Of a stretch of 64,000 nucleotides of DNA, positions 26,527 through 35,673 are shown piece by piece. The notes under the pieces were generated by a model. The model made no database searches. It saw only the letters and a program-made list of their open reading frames with translations, and had not been told where the DNA came from. Origin of the DNA: an uncultured Paracoccaceae bacterium (GTDB taxonomy: Bacteria; Pseudomonadota; Alphaproteobacteria; Rhodobacterales; Rhodobacteraceae); contig CANNFQ010000008.1 in NCBI GenBank assembly GCA_947503925.1, positions 1 through 64,000 on the forward strand, in the 5' to 3' direction. Numbering within the stretch: the stretch's first letter is position 1; each line of letters opens with the position of its first letter. The translations under genes and the position numbers were made by a program.

Positions 26527-26658
26527 GAGCATAGCCCCCCGGAATGAGCACAATTCGCACGTTCCGAGCTTTCGTCCTTTCGGGTCGGCACTGTCCTCGA
26601 GAGGACAGAAACCTGTCGTAAAGGAACGATCAGGTGTCATTTGTCAAAAAAGATAAAA
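26527..26658. other. Island edge beside the tRNA gene
   Basis: These 132 bases between the HNH gene and the tRNA-Lys 3' end contain one hairpin, CTGTCCTC-GA-GAGGACAG (26591-26608), without a T-run, and no gene. This is where the attachment site of an integrating island would lie. No second copy of the tRNA 3' end is visible to the left within the window. Confidence 0.5.
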
Positions 26659-26734
26659 TGGTGAGCCGTGATGGGTTCGAACCATCGACCTACTGATTAA
26701 AAGTCAGTTGCTCTACCAACTGAGCTAACGGCCC
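26659..26734 (-). tRNA. tRNA-Lys (anticodon TTT)
   Basis: On the minus strand the 76-base gene starts GGGCCGT, pairs with ACGGCTC, and ends with an encoded CCA. The anticodon arm is CTGA-CTTTTAA-TCAG with TTT as anticodon. The D arm (AGCTCAGTTGGTAGAGC) and T arm (GATGGTTCGAACCCATC) are complete. Its 3' end faces the accessory island, as expected for a tRNA integration site. Confidence 0.95.
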
Positions 26735-26821
26735 ACAATGCCGCGTACTTAGAAAGCGGTTGCGCTCTGGTCAACCCCTCAAATGCTATCGCTGCTGGAT
26801 AAGTCGTTCCCCATTGTTTAT

Positions 26822-27646
26822 ATGCCCGCCATGATCAATTGCGAACCGGCATATCTGCCTTTCATGAAGATGCATGGGCTGGGAAACGACTTCGTTGTCG
26901 TTGATGAACGTGGAATCACGCCACGTGTTGATCGAGCCGTCGCGATTGCGCTTGCAGATAGGCATCGCGGCGTCGGGTTTGACCAATTGGCGACCATCTC
27001 AGACGCACCGGACGCCGATGTCAGCCTGACCTTCTGGAACAGTGACGGATCCATTTCAGCCGCCTGTGGCAATGCGACGCGCTGCATCGCGCGCTATGTC
27101 ATGGATGAAACAGGACAGGATACATTGCTGATCAAGACAGATCGGGGTCAGTTGCAGGCCAGGGATGCGGGCAATGGCCTGACATCGGTCAACATGGGGC
27201 ATCCACAACTGTCATGGGATGCAGTCCCACTGTCGACACAAATGGACACGCTGGAATTGCCAATTGACGGCGCCCCCACGGCAACGGGTATGGGAAATCC
27301 ACATTGCACGTTCTTTGTCGATGATGCTGACGCCATCGACCTGGCAGCGCGCGGCGCCGAGATCGAGCATCATCCGCTTTTCCCACAACGTACCAATGTG
27401 CAGTTTGCGACCGTCACCGGACCTGATCGGTTGCGGATGCGGGTCTGGGAGAGGGGGGTTGGCGTGACTCTTGCCTCTGGCTCATCATCCTGCGCCACCG
27501 CTGTCGCCGCCGTCCGCCGCGGGCTGACCAGCAGAGACGTTGAAATAACGCTGGATGGCGGTGTGCTTCAAATCAGCTGGCAGGATGACGGGGTGTGGAT
27601 GACAGGCCCAACCGCATATGTGTTTGACGGGATGTGGCGGCTTTGA
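26822..27646 (+). CDS. dapF: Diaminopimelate epimerase
   Basis: DapF converts LL- to meso-diaminopimelate for lysine and peptidoglycan synthesis in the cytoplasm. [15 protein letters not shown] marks the N-terminus. The two catalytic cysteines lie in [10 protein letters not shown] and [10 protein letters not shown]. From ATG 26822 it is 274 residues, matching the usual family length. Earlier (26783) and later (26831) ATGs exist and none has a strong ribosome binding site, so the start is uncertain by a few codons. The stop overlaps the mtaB ATG. Confidence 0.95.
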   Translation: MPAMINCEPAYLPFMKMHGLGNDFVVVDERGITPRVDRAVAIALADRHRGVGFDQLATISDAPDADVSLTFWNSDGSISAACGNATRCIARYVMDETGQDTLLIKTDRGQLQARDAGNGLTSVNMGHPQLSWDAVPLSTQMDTLELPIDGAPTATGMGNPHCTFFVDDADAIDLAARGAEIEHHPLFPQRTNVQFATVTGPDRLRMRVWERGVGVTLASGSSSCATAVAAVRRGLTSRDVEITLDGGVLQISWQDDGVWMTGPTAYVFDGMWRL

Positions 27647-28905
27647 TGGATAATAAGACACCCATATTCTCAAACCACGGATGCAGGCTGAACGCTTATG
27701 AAACCGAGGCGATGAAAGAGCTGGCCAATGCTGCAGGCGTGGCCGACGCTGTCATTGTCAACACCTGCGCTGTCACGGCAGAGGCAGTGCGCAAGGCACG
27801 GCAGGATATCCGTAAGTTGCGGCGCGACAACCCGCAGGCCAAGCTGATCGTCACCGGCTGCGCGGCCCAGACAGAACCGGAACAGTTTGCCCAAATGGAT
27901 GAGGTCGATTTCGTTATCGGCAATACCGAAAAGATGAACCCATCGACTTGGGCAGGCCTTGCGCCGGACCTGATAGGCCAGACGGAACCGGTGCAGGTTG
28001 ATGACATCATGTCCGTCACTGAAACCGCTGGGCATCTGATTGATGGGTTTGGCACCCGCAGCCGGGCTTATGTTCAGGTGCAAAATGGCTGTGATCACCG
28101 CTGTACATTCTGCATCATCCCCTTTGGCCGTGGTAATTCGCGATCGGTCCCGGCGGGTGTTGTGGTGGATCAGATCAAGCGGCTTGTCGATACCGGCTAT
28201 AATGAGGTCGTCCTGACCGGTGTCGATCTGACAAGCTGGGGCGCAGATTTACCAGCGACGCCCAAGCTCGGCGATCTCGTGATGCGTATCCTGAAATTAG
28301 TGCCGGATTTGCCGCGCCTGCGGATCAGTTCCATCGATAGTATTGAGGTCGACGAAAACCTGATGCAAGCAATCGCAACAGAGCCTCGCCTGATGCCCCA
28401 TCTTCATCTGTCGCTGCAACATGGCGATGATATGATCCTCAAAAGGATGAAGCGCCGCCATCTGCGGGACGACGCCATCAAGTTTTGTCAGAATGCCCGC
28501 GCCCTGCGTCCTGACATGACATTCGGTGCCGATATCATCGCCGGTTTTCCAACCGAAACGGCAGAGATGTTTGCCAATTCGCTGCTTCTGGTGACGGAAT
28601 GTGACCTGACATGGCTACATGTCTTTCCGTATTCTCCCCGTCCCGGGACACCTGCGGCGCGGATGCCCCAAGTAAACGGGAAACTGATCAAGGAACGCGC
28701 CGCCGCCCTGCGCGCCGCTGGCGATGCGCAAGTCAACACGCATCTACAAGCCCAGATCGGGGTGACCCACAACATACTGATGGAAAGCCCGCGCATGGGG
28801 CGCACTGAACAATTCGCCGAAGTCCACTTCGCCAGTGACCAATCCGAAAGCCTGATCGTCCATACCCCGGTGACCGGTATCATGGATGGTAAACTGGTTG
28901 CCTGA
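27646..28905 (+). CDS. mtaB: tRNA t6A37 methylthiotransferase
   Basis: This 419-residue radical SAM enzyme adds a methylthio group to t6A37 of tRNAs reading ANN codons. An N-terminal UPF0004 domain carries three Cys (HGCRLN, NTCAVT, GCAAQ). The radical SAM motif is CDHRCTFC near residue 150. The C-terminus has a weak TRAM-like end. Length and the CRLN start fit MtaB rather than MiaB. The ATG overlaps the dapF stop (TGATG). A substrate tRNA, tRNA-Lys(TTT), happens to lie just upstream. Confidence 0.9.
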   Translation: MDNKTPIFSNHGCRLNAYETEAMKELANAAGVADAVIVNTCAVTAEAVRKARQDIRKLRRDNPQAKLIVTGCAAQTEPEQFAQMDEVDFVIGNTEKMNPSTWAGLAPDLIGQTEPVQVDDIMSVTETAGHLIDGFGTRSRAYVQVQNGCDHRCTFCIIPFGRGNSRSVPAGVVVDQIKRLVDTGYNEVVLTGVDLTSWGADLPATPKLGDLVMRILKLVPDLPRLRISSIDSIEVDENLMQAIATEPRLMPHLHLSLQHGDDMILKRMKRRHLRDDAIKFCQNARALRPDMTFGADIIAGFPTETAEMFANSLLLVTECDLTWLHVFPYSPRPGTPAARMPQVNGKLIKERAAALRAAGDAQVNTHLQAQIGVTHNILMESPRMGRTEQFAEVHFASDQSESLIVHTPVTGIMDGKLVA

Positions 28906-28908
28906 CGG

Positions 28909-29541
28909 ATGGCCGTCCTTCCGATCCTTTGGTCATTTCGGCGTTGCCCCTATGCCATGCGAGCCCGGCTTGCGATCAAATCCAGCGGAGTTCAGGTGAT
29001 CCTGCGCGAGATCCTTCTACGCGACAAACCGGGTGCATTCCTGACAACCTCACCCAAAGGGACGGTGCCGGTGATCGACACAGGCGCAGAAATCATCGAA
29101 GAAAGCCGTGATGTCATGATCTGGGCCTTGGCCCAAAATGACCCCGCGTGTTGGTTGAACATGCCTGATAGCGGGCATGCCCTGATTGATGAGTGCGATG
29201 GCCCCTTCAAAAAAGCCCTAGACCACACGAAATACGCCGTCCGTTACCCGGATGTCGACATTGCTGTCGAACGGGCCAAGGCCATGGCATTTCTGGCAAC
29301 ACTGGATGCACGGCTCAGCGAGACAGAGTTTCTTCTGGGGCAGCGCCGGACACTCGCTGACATGGCGATCCTTCCCTTTGTCAGGCAGTTCGCCAACACA
29401 GATCGCAATTGGTTTGATGCGCAGGGGCTGGCGGCCGTGGCAAGATGGTTGGATGCGTTTCTGGAATCGGCGGATTTCGCAGCGATCATGACAAAGTATC
29501 CGCCTTGGCAAGAAGGTCAGGATGCTGTCCTGTTCCCGTAG
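28909..29541 (+). CDS. Glutathione S-transferase family protein
   Basis: This 210-residue protein has a thioredoxin-like N-terminal domain beginning WSFRRCPYAMRARLAI, with a single Cys-Pro pair. The cis-Pro region is KGTVPVI and the glutathione-contact segment is EESRDVMIWAL. An all-alpha C-terminal domain contains RRTLADMAILPFVRQFA. It resembles the Cys-type (omega/glutaredoxin-like) branch. It starts three bases after mtaB and is likely co-transcribed with dapF-mtaB. The substrate is unknown. Confidence 0.85.
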   Translation: MAVLPILWSFRRCPYAMRARLAIKSSGVQVILREILLRDKPGAFLTTSPKGTVPVIDTGAEIIEESRDVMIWALAQNDPACWLNMPDSGHALIDECDGPFKKALDHTKYAVRYPDVDIAVERAKAMAFLATLDARLSETEFLLGQRRTLADMAILPFVRQFANTDRNWFDAQGLAAVARWLDAFLESADFAAIMTKYPPWQEGQDAVLFP

Positions 29542-29820
29542 CCATGTATTTCTGACCGGCCGTGACGATAGTCTGCGGCGCTGCTTCCTTTACAACCAGA
29601 TCAAACTCCGGCGCACCATGCACTGCATCAAATTTAAGGATCGATGCATTCGGGCTGTCTGGCGCGGCCACAAACCAGTTGGCGTTCGCTTGGACAAGCG
29701 GGGTGGATCGCAGGGAAAGCGCTTCTAGCATCTTCGCCTGATCATGCAAGGTCAGCGCGCAGACCCATCCGTGCCAACCCATTCGCCAGCAACAAAACTT
29801 TCAACTTCCTGAGTTGTCAT
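29530..29820 (-). pseudogene. paaZ: Decayed remnant of paaZ
   Basis: On the minus strand, ATG 29820 begins MTTQEVESFVAGEWVGTDGS, which resembles the N-terminus of PaaZ, the ring-opening oxepin-CoA hydrolase/aldehyde dehydrogenase. A stop follows after 22 codons. In another frame, downstream, comes SPNASILKFDAVHGAPEFDL then VVKEAAPQTIVTAGQKY, which matches the central PaaZ/ALDH segment (SLNxxxL...PEFDLFxKE...TxKAGQK). The catalytic middle and the whole hydratase domain are gone. This looks like a gene reduced by a large internal deletion and frameshifts. It lies upstream of and divergent from paaG. Confidence 0.6.
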
Positions 29821-29936
29821 CGCATCACCGCCGCCCATCAAGCGTTACAGCATGGCTGATCAACCAAGATTGACCATCCGGTCGGTTTATGAAAAAACAG
29901 TAGAGCCGTTGCTGGCCAGAACGCAAGGGGGTTTCC

Positions 29937-30722
29937 ATGCCAGACACTGTCCTCCAAGTTGACAACGGTACATGGGTCGAACTGACGCTGAACCGGCCCG
30001 ACAAGCTGAACAGCTTTAACGAGGCGATGCATATCGCCCTGCGTACCGCCCTCGAAACCGCCATAGACGCAAAGAAACGCGCGGTTTTGCTGACAGGTGC
30101 TGGCCGCGGCTTCTGCGCGGGCCAAGACCTCGGCAATCGTGATCCGGCCAAAATGGATGGCCCCCCCGACCTCGGGAAAACACTGGATAGCTATTACAAT
30201 CCTCTGGTGCGGCTGATCCGTGATGCAGATATCCCGGTGATCTGCGCCGTCAACGGTGTCGCTGCCGGTGCCGGCGCCAATCTGGCCATCGCCTGCGATA
30301 TTGTCCTTGCGGCGAACACGGCAAAGTTCATCCAGTCATTCGCGCATGTGGGGCTTGTTCCGGACGCGGGTGGCACCTGGCAACTGATCCACCTTCTTGG
30401 CGCCGCACGGGCCAAGGGGCTGGCCATGACGGGCATGCCGCTCACCGCCAGTCAGGCTGCCGATTGGGGACTGATCTGGCAGGCGGTTCCGGCCGACAAC
30501 CTAATGCAAGATGCGCGCGCACTGACCGCGAAACTGGCAGAAGGGCCGACAATGGGCATCGCCCATACCAAAAAGGCGATGCATGCCGCGGTGGCGAATA
30601 CGCTTGATCAACAATTGAACTTGGAAGCCGAATACCAAAGGACATGTGGCGCATCTGCAGATTACGCCGAAGGCGTCGCCGCATTCTTGCAAAAACGCAA
30701 ACCACAATTCAAAGGGGTATGA
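29937..30722 (+). CDS. paaG: Ring-1,2-epoxyphenylacetyl-CoA isomerase
   Basis: This 261-residue crotonase-fold protein isomerises the epoxide made by PaaABCE to oxepin-CoA in phenylacetate breakdown. GAGRGFCAGQDLG carries the conserved Asp region. The oxyanion-hole segment is AVNGVAAGAGANLAIACD, followed by FIQSFAHVGLVPDAGGTW. AGGGGG precedes the ATG by six bases. It heads the rightward group paaG-paaI-paaK-paaR, with overlapping or close junctions. Confidence 0.88.
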   Translation: MPDTVLQVDNGTWVELTLNRPDKLNSFNEAMHIALRTALETAIDAKKRAVLLTGAGRGFCAGQDLGNRDPAKMDGPPDLGKTLDSYYNPLVRLIRDADIPVICAVNGVAAGAGANLAIACDIVLAANTAKFIQSFAHVGLVPDAGGTWQLIHLLGAARAKGLAMTGMPLTASQAADWGLIWQAVPADNLMQDARALTAKLAEGPTMGIAHTKKAMHAAVANTLDQQLNLEAEYQRTCGASADYAEGVAAFLQKRKPQFKGV

Positions 30723-30724
30723 CC

Positions 30725-31150
30725 ATGACCCCGAAAGAGCGGGCTGAAAAAGCCGCAGCCGCAATGTGTGCAGACGACCGGGCCAGCCAATCATTGGGAA
30801 TGACGCTTGACCATGTGGACGAAGGCACCGCCACCTTGTCACTGACGGTCCGTGCAGACCATACAAATGGGCACGGAAACTGCCATGGTGGGATTATCTT
30901 TGCATTGGCTGATAGTGCCTTTGCCTTCGCCTGTAACAGCCGCAATCAGGCAACTGTCGCCCAGCATAACAGCATTACCTATATCGCACCGGCGCAGCTT
31001 GGCGATCTTCTGACAGCCACCGCGACAGAGATCAGCCTGACTGGCCGCAGCGGCATCTACGACACGCGCGTGACGAATGATCAGGGGACGGTTGTCGCTG
31101 AATTCCGCGGCCATTCCCGGACCATTCGCGGCACGCTTTTCGACGAGTGA
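30725..31150 (+). CDS. paaI: Hydroxyphenylacetyl-CoA thioesterase
   Basis: This 141-residue hotdog-fold thioesterase clears dead-end acyl-CoA esters in the phenylacetate pathway. The family signature is NCHGGIIFALADSAFAFACNS with the active-site Asp in ADSAF, followed by HNSITYIAPAQLGD. I chose ATG 30725, with GGGG seven bases ahead. The ATG at 30719 overlaps the paaG stop but sits too close to that site. The length equals the E. coli protein. Confidence 0.9.
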   Translation: MTPKERAEKAAAAMCADDRASQSLGMTLDHVDEGTATLSLTVRADHTNGHGNCHGGIIFALADSAFAFACNSRNQATVAQHNSITYIAPAQLGDLLTATATEISLTGRSGIYDTRVTNDQGTVVAEFRGHSRTIRGTLFDE

Positions 31151-31168
31151 CCAAACAAGAGAACCAGC

Positions 31169-32479
31169 ATGCATGACCTGACACCCAGCCGCGAAAGTCT
31201 CGACCCGATTGAAATCGCCTCCATTGATGAAATTCGCGCATTGCAGATCAAAAGAATGAAATGGTCTATCCGTCACGCCTATGACAACGTCGCCATGTAT
31301 CGGCAGCGCTGTGATAATGCAGATGTGCATCCCGACAATCTACATAACCTCAGCGACCTGTCGAAATTCCCGTTTACCCACAAAGACGACCTGCGCGACA
31401 ACTATCCTTTCGGCCTTTTTGCCGTACCGCGCGAACAGATCATTCGGGTGCACGCATCCTCCGGCACCACCGGTAAACCGACAGTGGTTGGTTACACCAA
31501 GGGCGATATCGACATGTGGGCGGATATGGTCGCCCGGTCGATGCGGGCCAGCGGGACACGCCCGGGCGACATCGCGCATATCGCCTATGGTTACGGGCTT
31601 TTTACCGGCGGCCTTGGCGCGCATTACGGTGCTGAACGGCTTGGCTGTTCAGTCATCCCGGTATCTGGCGGCATGACCGAACGGCAGGTCACCCTGATCG
31701 AAGATTTTAAGCCAACGACCATCATGGTCACGCCCTCCTACATGCTTAATATCCTTGAACAATACCACAAGGCTGGCATCGACCCTCGCCAAAGCTCTTT
31801 GCAGGTTGGTATCTTCGGCGCAGAGCCTTGGACAAATGCCATGCGCGAAGAAGTCGAAGCCGCCTTTGATATTCACGCCGTCGATATCTATGGCCTGTCC
31901 GAAATATTGGGACCAGGTGTTGCAAATGAATGCGTCGAGACCAAGGACGGGCTGCACATCTGGGAAGACCACTTCTACCCCGAAATCATTGACCCTGAAA
32001 CGGGTGAAACCCTCCCCGATGGGGAAATGGGCGAACTGGTGATAACCACACTCACCAAAGAAGGATTGCCCATGATCCGCTATCGTACGCGTGATCTGAC
32101 CCGGCTCTTGCCGGGCACGGCGCGATCAATGCGGCGAATGGAAAAGATCACCGGACGATCCGACGACATGATCATTCTGCGCGGCGTTAATCTGTTCCCC
32201 ACCCAGATAGAGGAGCAGGTGCTGTCCGTCCCGGAGCTGGCCCCCTATTTCCAGATCGTTCTGACCCGCGATGGGCCGATGGACGCCGTGACAGTATTGG
32301 TCGAAGCCGCCGGACATGCTGCAACCGAGGCGGCAAGGGCAGCATCAACCGCTACATTATCTCAGAAAATCAAGGATATCATTGGTATTTCGGCAAGTGT
32401 CTCTGTCGGTGTTCCCGGCGCCGTCGAACGCAGTCAGGGCAAAGCCCGTCGCGTCGTTGACAACCGCCCCAGGTCATAA
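31169..32479 (+). CDS. paaK: Phenylacetate-CoA ligase
   Basis: This 436-residue adenylate-forming enzyme activates phenylacetate with ATP and CoA, the entry step of the pathway. The P-loop is ASSGTTGKPTVVGYT. The aromatic pocket and adenylation motifs are GLSEILGPGVANEC and YRTRDLTRLLPG, and the C-terminal hinge is ITGRSDDMIILRGVNLFP. It is the third gene of the paaG operon, 18 bases after paaI. Confidence 0.95.
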   Translation: MHDLTPSRESLDPIEIASIDEIRALQIKRMKWSIRHAYDNVAMYRQRCDNADVHPDNLHNLSDLSKFPFTHKDDLRDNYPFGLFAVPREQIIRVHASSGTTGKPTVVGYTKGDIDMWADMVARSMRASGTRPGDIAHIAYGYGLFTGGLGAHYGAERLGCSVIPVSGGMTERQVTLIEDFKPTTIMVTPSYMLNILEQYHKAGIDPRQSSLQVGIFGAEPWTNAMREEVEAAFDIHAVDIYGLSEILGPGVANECVETKDGLHIWEDHFYPEIIDPETGETLPDGEMGELVITTLTKEGLPMIRYRTRDLTRLLPGTARSMRRMEKITGRSDDMIILRGVNLFPTQIEEQVLSVPELAPYFQIVLTRDGPMDAVTVLVEAAGHAATEAARAASTATLSQKIKDIIGISASVSVGVPGAVERSQGKARRVVDNRPRS

Positions 32480-32484
32480 TCGCC

Positions 32485-33096
32485 GTGGCACGTACAATTG
32501 CAAAAGACCATGATGACAAACGCCGGCACATCCTGACAATCGCGGCAGAGGTATTTGCCCGCGAAGGGATCGCGCGGGCCTCCATGAATGAGGTCGCAAA
32601 AGCCTGTGGTATCTCCAAGGCCAATATCTATCACTACTATGCCAGCAAGGATGACGTCGTCTTTGATATTCTGGACAGCTACCTGTCAGAACTGCGCAAT
32701 ATGATCTGCAATCTTGACCGCAGCGGAATGCCTCCGGCCGATCAACTGCACTTGATCACCCGCGAATTTTTGCTGGCCTATGAAGGGATGGATCATCAAC
32801 ACAAGATCCAGTCTGAAGGGTTGCCGCGCCTTTCGTCGGACAAGCAGAAAATCCTGAAAGGGTATCAACGCGATCTGGTCAATCTCGTGTCAGACATCCT
32901 GCAAGATTGCGCCCCTGATAATCTCACCGATGACAAGGCCAAACGGCGCGACGTCACCATGTCGGTCTTTGGCATGCTCAACTGGTTTTATATGTGGCAG
33001 CCTAGGGCAACCAAGGCGACACGGATCAACTACGCCGCTTCCATCGCCAAACTGACCCTGCACGGCATCACGGGTCAGTGCCCCGATGCATCATAA
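32485..33096 (+). CDS. paaR: TetR-family regulator, PaaR-like
   Basis: This 203-residue protein has an N-terminal TetR helix-turn-helix (ILTIAAEVFAREGIARASMNEVAKACGISKANIYHYY) and a ligand-binding C-terminal domain (LNWFYMWQPRA). The start is GTG 32485, five bases after paaK, with only a weak ribosome binding site. Its place inside the paa cluster points to PaaR, the phenylacetyl-CoA-responsive repressor of proteobacteria. The end overlaps the convergent paaE by 22 bases. Confidence 0.8.
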   Translation: MARTIAKDHDDKRRHILTIAAEVFAREGIARASMNEVAKACGISKANIYHYYASKDDVVFDILDSYLSELRNMICNLDRSGMPPADQLHLITREFLLAYEGMDHQHKIQSEGLPRLSSDKQKILKGYQRDLVNLVSDILQDCAPDNLTDDKAKRRDVTMSVFGMLNWFYMWQPRATKATRINYAASIAKLTLHGITGQCPDAS

Positions 33097-34145
33097 TCCC
33101 AAACGACCCTCTGATCCGCAACGGGATAACATTGACAAGTCAGCACATATCCCTGCTCAACCTCGTAGTCCTCCAACGCATGGTTGGCGATCATCTCAAC
33201 CTCGCCTTCGAGCACCTTTGCCTTGCAGGTCGAACAGACGCCCGCCTTGCAAGCATACGGGGCATCCAGATTGTCCTGCAATGCCGCATCCAGCAGGCTG
33301 GTGCCTTGCGGAATGACCAGAGGGCGGGCCTCACCGGCGATGATGACGCGACCGGAAACGCCTTTTTCGTCCACCCCTGCAAACTTGATGGGCTGCGGTA
33401 GACGCCCCGGCTGCTGACTTCCAAATAACTCAAACCGGATCTGATCACGCGCCATACCATGCGCTTTAAGACTGTCCTTGATCACATGCATCATCGGTTC
33501 CGGCCCGCAGATATAAGCGGTTGTGACGCTGGGCAAATCAATCCAATGCGCAAATAGCGCGGCGCATTTATCGGCATCAATCCGGCCCTGGAATAAATCA
33601 ATCCCTTGCGTATCTTCGGACAGAACATGGATCAGTATAAGCCGATCCATGTAGGTATTCTTGAGATCTTCCAGCTCTTCGCGGAACATAACGGTGTTCG
33701 GATTGCGGTTGGCATAAACCAGCGTTGCCTGCGTCATTGCATTTGTTTTCAACACGGTACGCAGGATCGACAGAACCGGCGTGATCCCAGACCCGGCGGC
33801 AAAGGCCAAATGGTGGGCCGGCCCGGCAGCTTCCGCCCGATAAAAACTGCCCATCGGGGGCATCGCTTCAATAACATCGCCCACCGCCAATGCGCCATTG
33901 GCCCATGTCGAAAAGGCACCACCCGCCACATGTTTGATACCCACCTGCAAAACACCATCGTCGGGGGCCGCGCAAATGGAATAGGATCGACGCAGCTCTT
34001 GCCCGTCGAAATCACGGCGAAAGGTCAGGTATTGGCCTTGGGTAAACGCAAAATCCGGCGGGCTATCCGGCGTCAACGTAACCACCACGGCATCACGGGT
34101 GGTCTTTTGAATATCGGTGACGGTCAGCGGGTGAAACTGGGCCAT
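33075..34145 (-). CDS. paaE: Phenylacetyl-CoA epoxidase reductase subunit
   Basis: This 356-residue protein passes electrons from NADPH to the PaaABC oxygenase. An N-terminal FAD domain (RRSYSICAA) is followed by an NAD-binding domain (AAGSGITPVLSIL, YICGPEPMM) and a C-terminal plant-type 2Fe-2S domain (CKAGVCSTCKAKV...CQC). I place the start at ATG 34145 (MAQFHPLTV), ten bases after paaD; this gives the same length as in E. coli. It is the last gene of paaABCDE. Confidence 0.95.
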   Translation of the reverse strand: MAQFHPLTVTDIQKTTRDAVVVTLTPDSPPDFAFTQGQYLTFRRDFDGQELRRSYSICAAPDDGVLQVGIKHVAGGAFSTWANGALAVGDVIEAMPPMGSFYRAEAAGPAHHLAFAAGSGITPVLSILRTVLKTNAMTQATLVYANRNPNTVMFREELEDLKNTYMDRLILIHVLSEDTQGIDLFQGRIDADKCAALFAHWIDLPSVTTAYICGPEPMMHVIKDSLKAHGMARDQIRFELFGSQQPGRLPQPIKFAGVDEKGVSGRVIIAGEARPLVIPQGTSLLDAALQDNLDAPYACKAGVCSTCKAKVLEGEVEMIANHALEDYEVEQGYVLTCQCYPVADQRVVWDYDASGH

Positions 34146-34155
34146 ATGGGCGCTC

Positions 34156-34629
34156 TCAGATGCATTTGAAGTAATCGAACGGCTCAAGGCAGGACGTGCA
34201 GCGCCATTGCGCCTTGCAAGGGGTCGAACCGAACTGGCTTATCTTCTCAACCGCGCCCGACTTGCAATGGGGGCAGCCGGAAGGGCCGCCAGCTGGTTGC
34301 GGCGGCGCAATGCCGTAACCTTCCAGCCTAGCGCGGCCCTTGTCGGACAGCCAATCGGTCGTCCAAGCAGGCGCAATCTTCGTTTCCAATTGCAATGCGG
34401 TGACGCCCTGTTTTGCCAAGGCCGTTTCGATATCCAACGCAATAATCCCCATGGCAGGGCAACCCGAATAGGTAGGGGTGATTGTCACTTTGACCTGATC
34501 ACCGGTCACATCCACCCCGCGCACGACACCCAAATCGACAATGGATATCACCGGGATCTCCGGGTCCGGCACATCATCCAACCAGGCCCACACCTGCGCA
34601 GCTGTGAGGGATGATGTGACCGCCATCAT
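34156..34629 (-). CDS. paaD: PaaD, Fe-S assembly factor of the epoxidase
   Basis: This 157-residue protein has a DUF59/MIP18 domain (DPEIPVISIVDLGVVRGV, TPTYSGCPAM) and a C-terminal zinc ribbon (CPHC...CTSC). In the Paa pathway it helps mature the 2Fe-2S centre of PaaE or the diiron enzyme. ATG pairs at 34629 and 34626 both lie at the paaC stop. Confidence 0.92.
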   Translation of the reverse strand: MMAVTSSLTAAQVWAWLDDVPDPEIPVISIVDLGVVRGVDVTGDQVKVTITPTYSGCPAMGIIALDIETALAKQGVTALQLETKIAPAWTTDWLSDKGRARLEGYGIAPPQPAGGPSGCPHCKSGAVEKISQFGSTPCKAQWRCTSCLEPFDYFKCI

Positions 34630-35382
34630 CTACCACACCGCCCCGGGGTAGGACCGCTGCAAAACCTGCATTGTCGCTAGCATATGACCCAAATGTTCGG
34701 TGTGACGCACTCCAGAGCGGCCACCATGATGGGCAAAATCACTCTCTGGTAGGCTCAGACATGCCGCTTTTGCCGTCTCCTCAATGGTCGCAGCCCAAAC
34801 CGGACGCATGCTGGACGGCAAAGGAGCGATCAAGGCATCAGCCATGGTCTGATCCGTATCATCATCGACAAATATTTCGCCGACATAAGGCCAGAGATAA
34901 TCCAGTGTCGCCTGCATGCGCGCGTTGCTGTCTGCCGTACCATCGCCCAGCGCGATAACCGTTTCTGCGGACCGATCCAGATGATAGGTCGCTTCTTTCA
35001 AGGACTTTGCAGCGATTTCCGCCACCCGAGGATCGGCGGATGTTTGCAACGCCGTCAACCAAGGAACCTGGAACGCATCAAACAGGAACTGACGCATCAG
35101 CGTGCGACCAAAATCCTCATTCGGGACTTCAAGCATCAGAAGGTTCCGAAAATCATGGACATCGCGCAGATAGGCCAAATCATTCGCTGACCGGTCTGCC
35201 CCTTCAACCTCTGCTGCATAGCCCAACCACAGCTGGGTCTGACCAATCAGGTCCAACGCTGTATTGGTCAGGGCGATATCTTCTTCCAACGCGGGGGCCG
35301 TGCCGCACCACTCTGACGTGCGATGACCAAGGACAAGTGCGTTGTCCCCCTGACGCAACAGGAATTCGAACAATGGTTGCAT
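34630..35382 (-). CDS. paaC: Phenylacetyl-CoA epoxidase subunit C
   Basis: This 250-residue structural ferritin-like subunit of the PaaABCE multicomponent oxygenase stabilises PaaA. The N-terminus FEFLLRQGDNALVLGHR and the internal RDVHDFRNLLMLEVPNEDFG are typical. Its start overlaps the paaB stop (TAATG) and its stop abuts paaD. Confidence 0.95.
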   Translation of the reverse strand: MQPLFEFLLRQGDNALVLGHRTSEWCGTAPALEEDIALTNTALDLIGQTQLWLGYAAEVEGADRSANDLAYLRDVHDFRNLLMLEVPNEDFGRTLMRQFLFDAFQVPWLTALQTSADPRVAEIAAKSLKEATYHLDRSAETVIALGDGTADSNARMQATLDYLWPYVGEIFVDDDTDQTMADALIAPLPSSMRPVWAATIEETAKAACLSLPESDFAHHGGRSGVRHTEHLGHMLATMQVLQRSYPGAVW

Positions 35383-35669
35383 TACATTTTGCCAACGTCA
35401 TCTGGAATGTCGTAAAAGGTGGGGTGGCGATAAACCTTGTCGCGCGCTGGATCATACATCGGGCCTTTTTCGGACGGGCTGGACGCCGCGATATGCGCTG
35501 CCTCAACCACCCAGATGCTCACCCCCTCGTTGCGACGGGTGTAAACATCACGGGCATTCTTGATGGCATGTTTCGCATCCACTGCATGAAGCGACCCGAC
35601 ATGGCGATGGCTCATGCCATGCTGACCACGGATAAAAACCTCCCATAACGGCCATTCTTTTACACTCAT
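35382..35669 (-). CDS. paaB: Phenylacetyl-CoA epoxidase subunit B
   Basis: This 95-residue small subunit is recognised by WPLWEVFIRGQHGMSHRHVGSLHA. It bridges PaaAC dimers. The ATG at 35669 gives the usual length and lies four bases after the paaA stop; an in-frame extension to 35714 overlaps paaA and is not used. Confidence 0.95.
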   Translation of the reverse strand: MSVKEWPLWEVFIRGQHGMSHRHVGSLHAVDAKHAIKNARDVYTRRNEGVSIWVVEAAHIAASSPSEKGPMYDPARDKVYRHPTFYDIPDDVGKM

Positions 35670-35673
35670 CAAT

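Noticed and set aside
1-26600. CRISPR array or CRISPR-guided transposon
   Set aside because: No regularly spaced 25-40-base repeats and no cas genes are seen.
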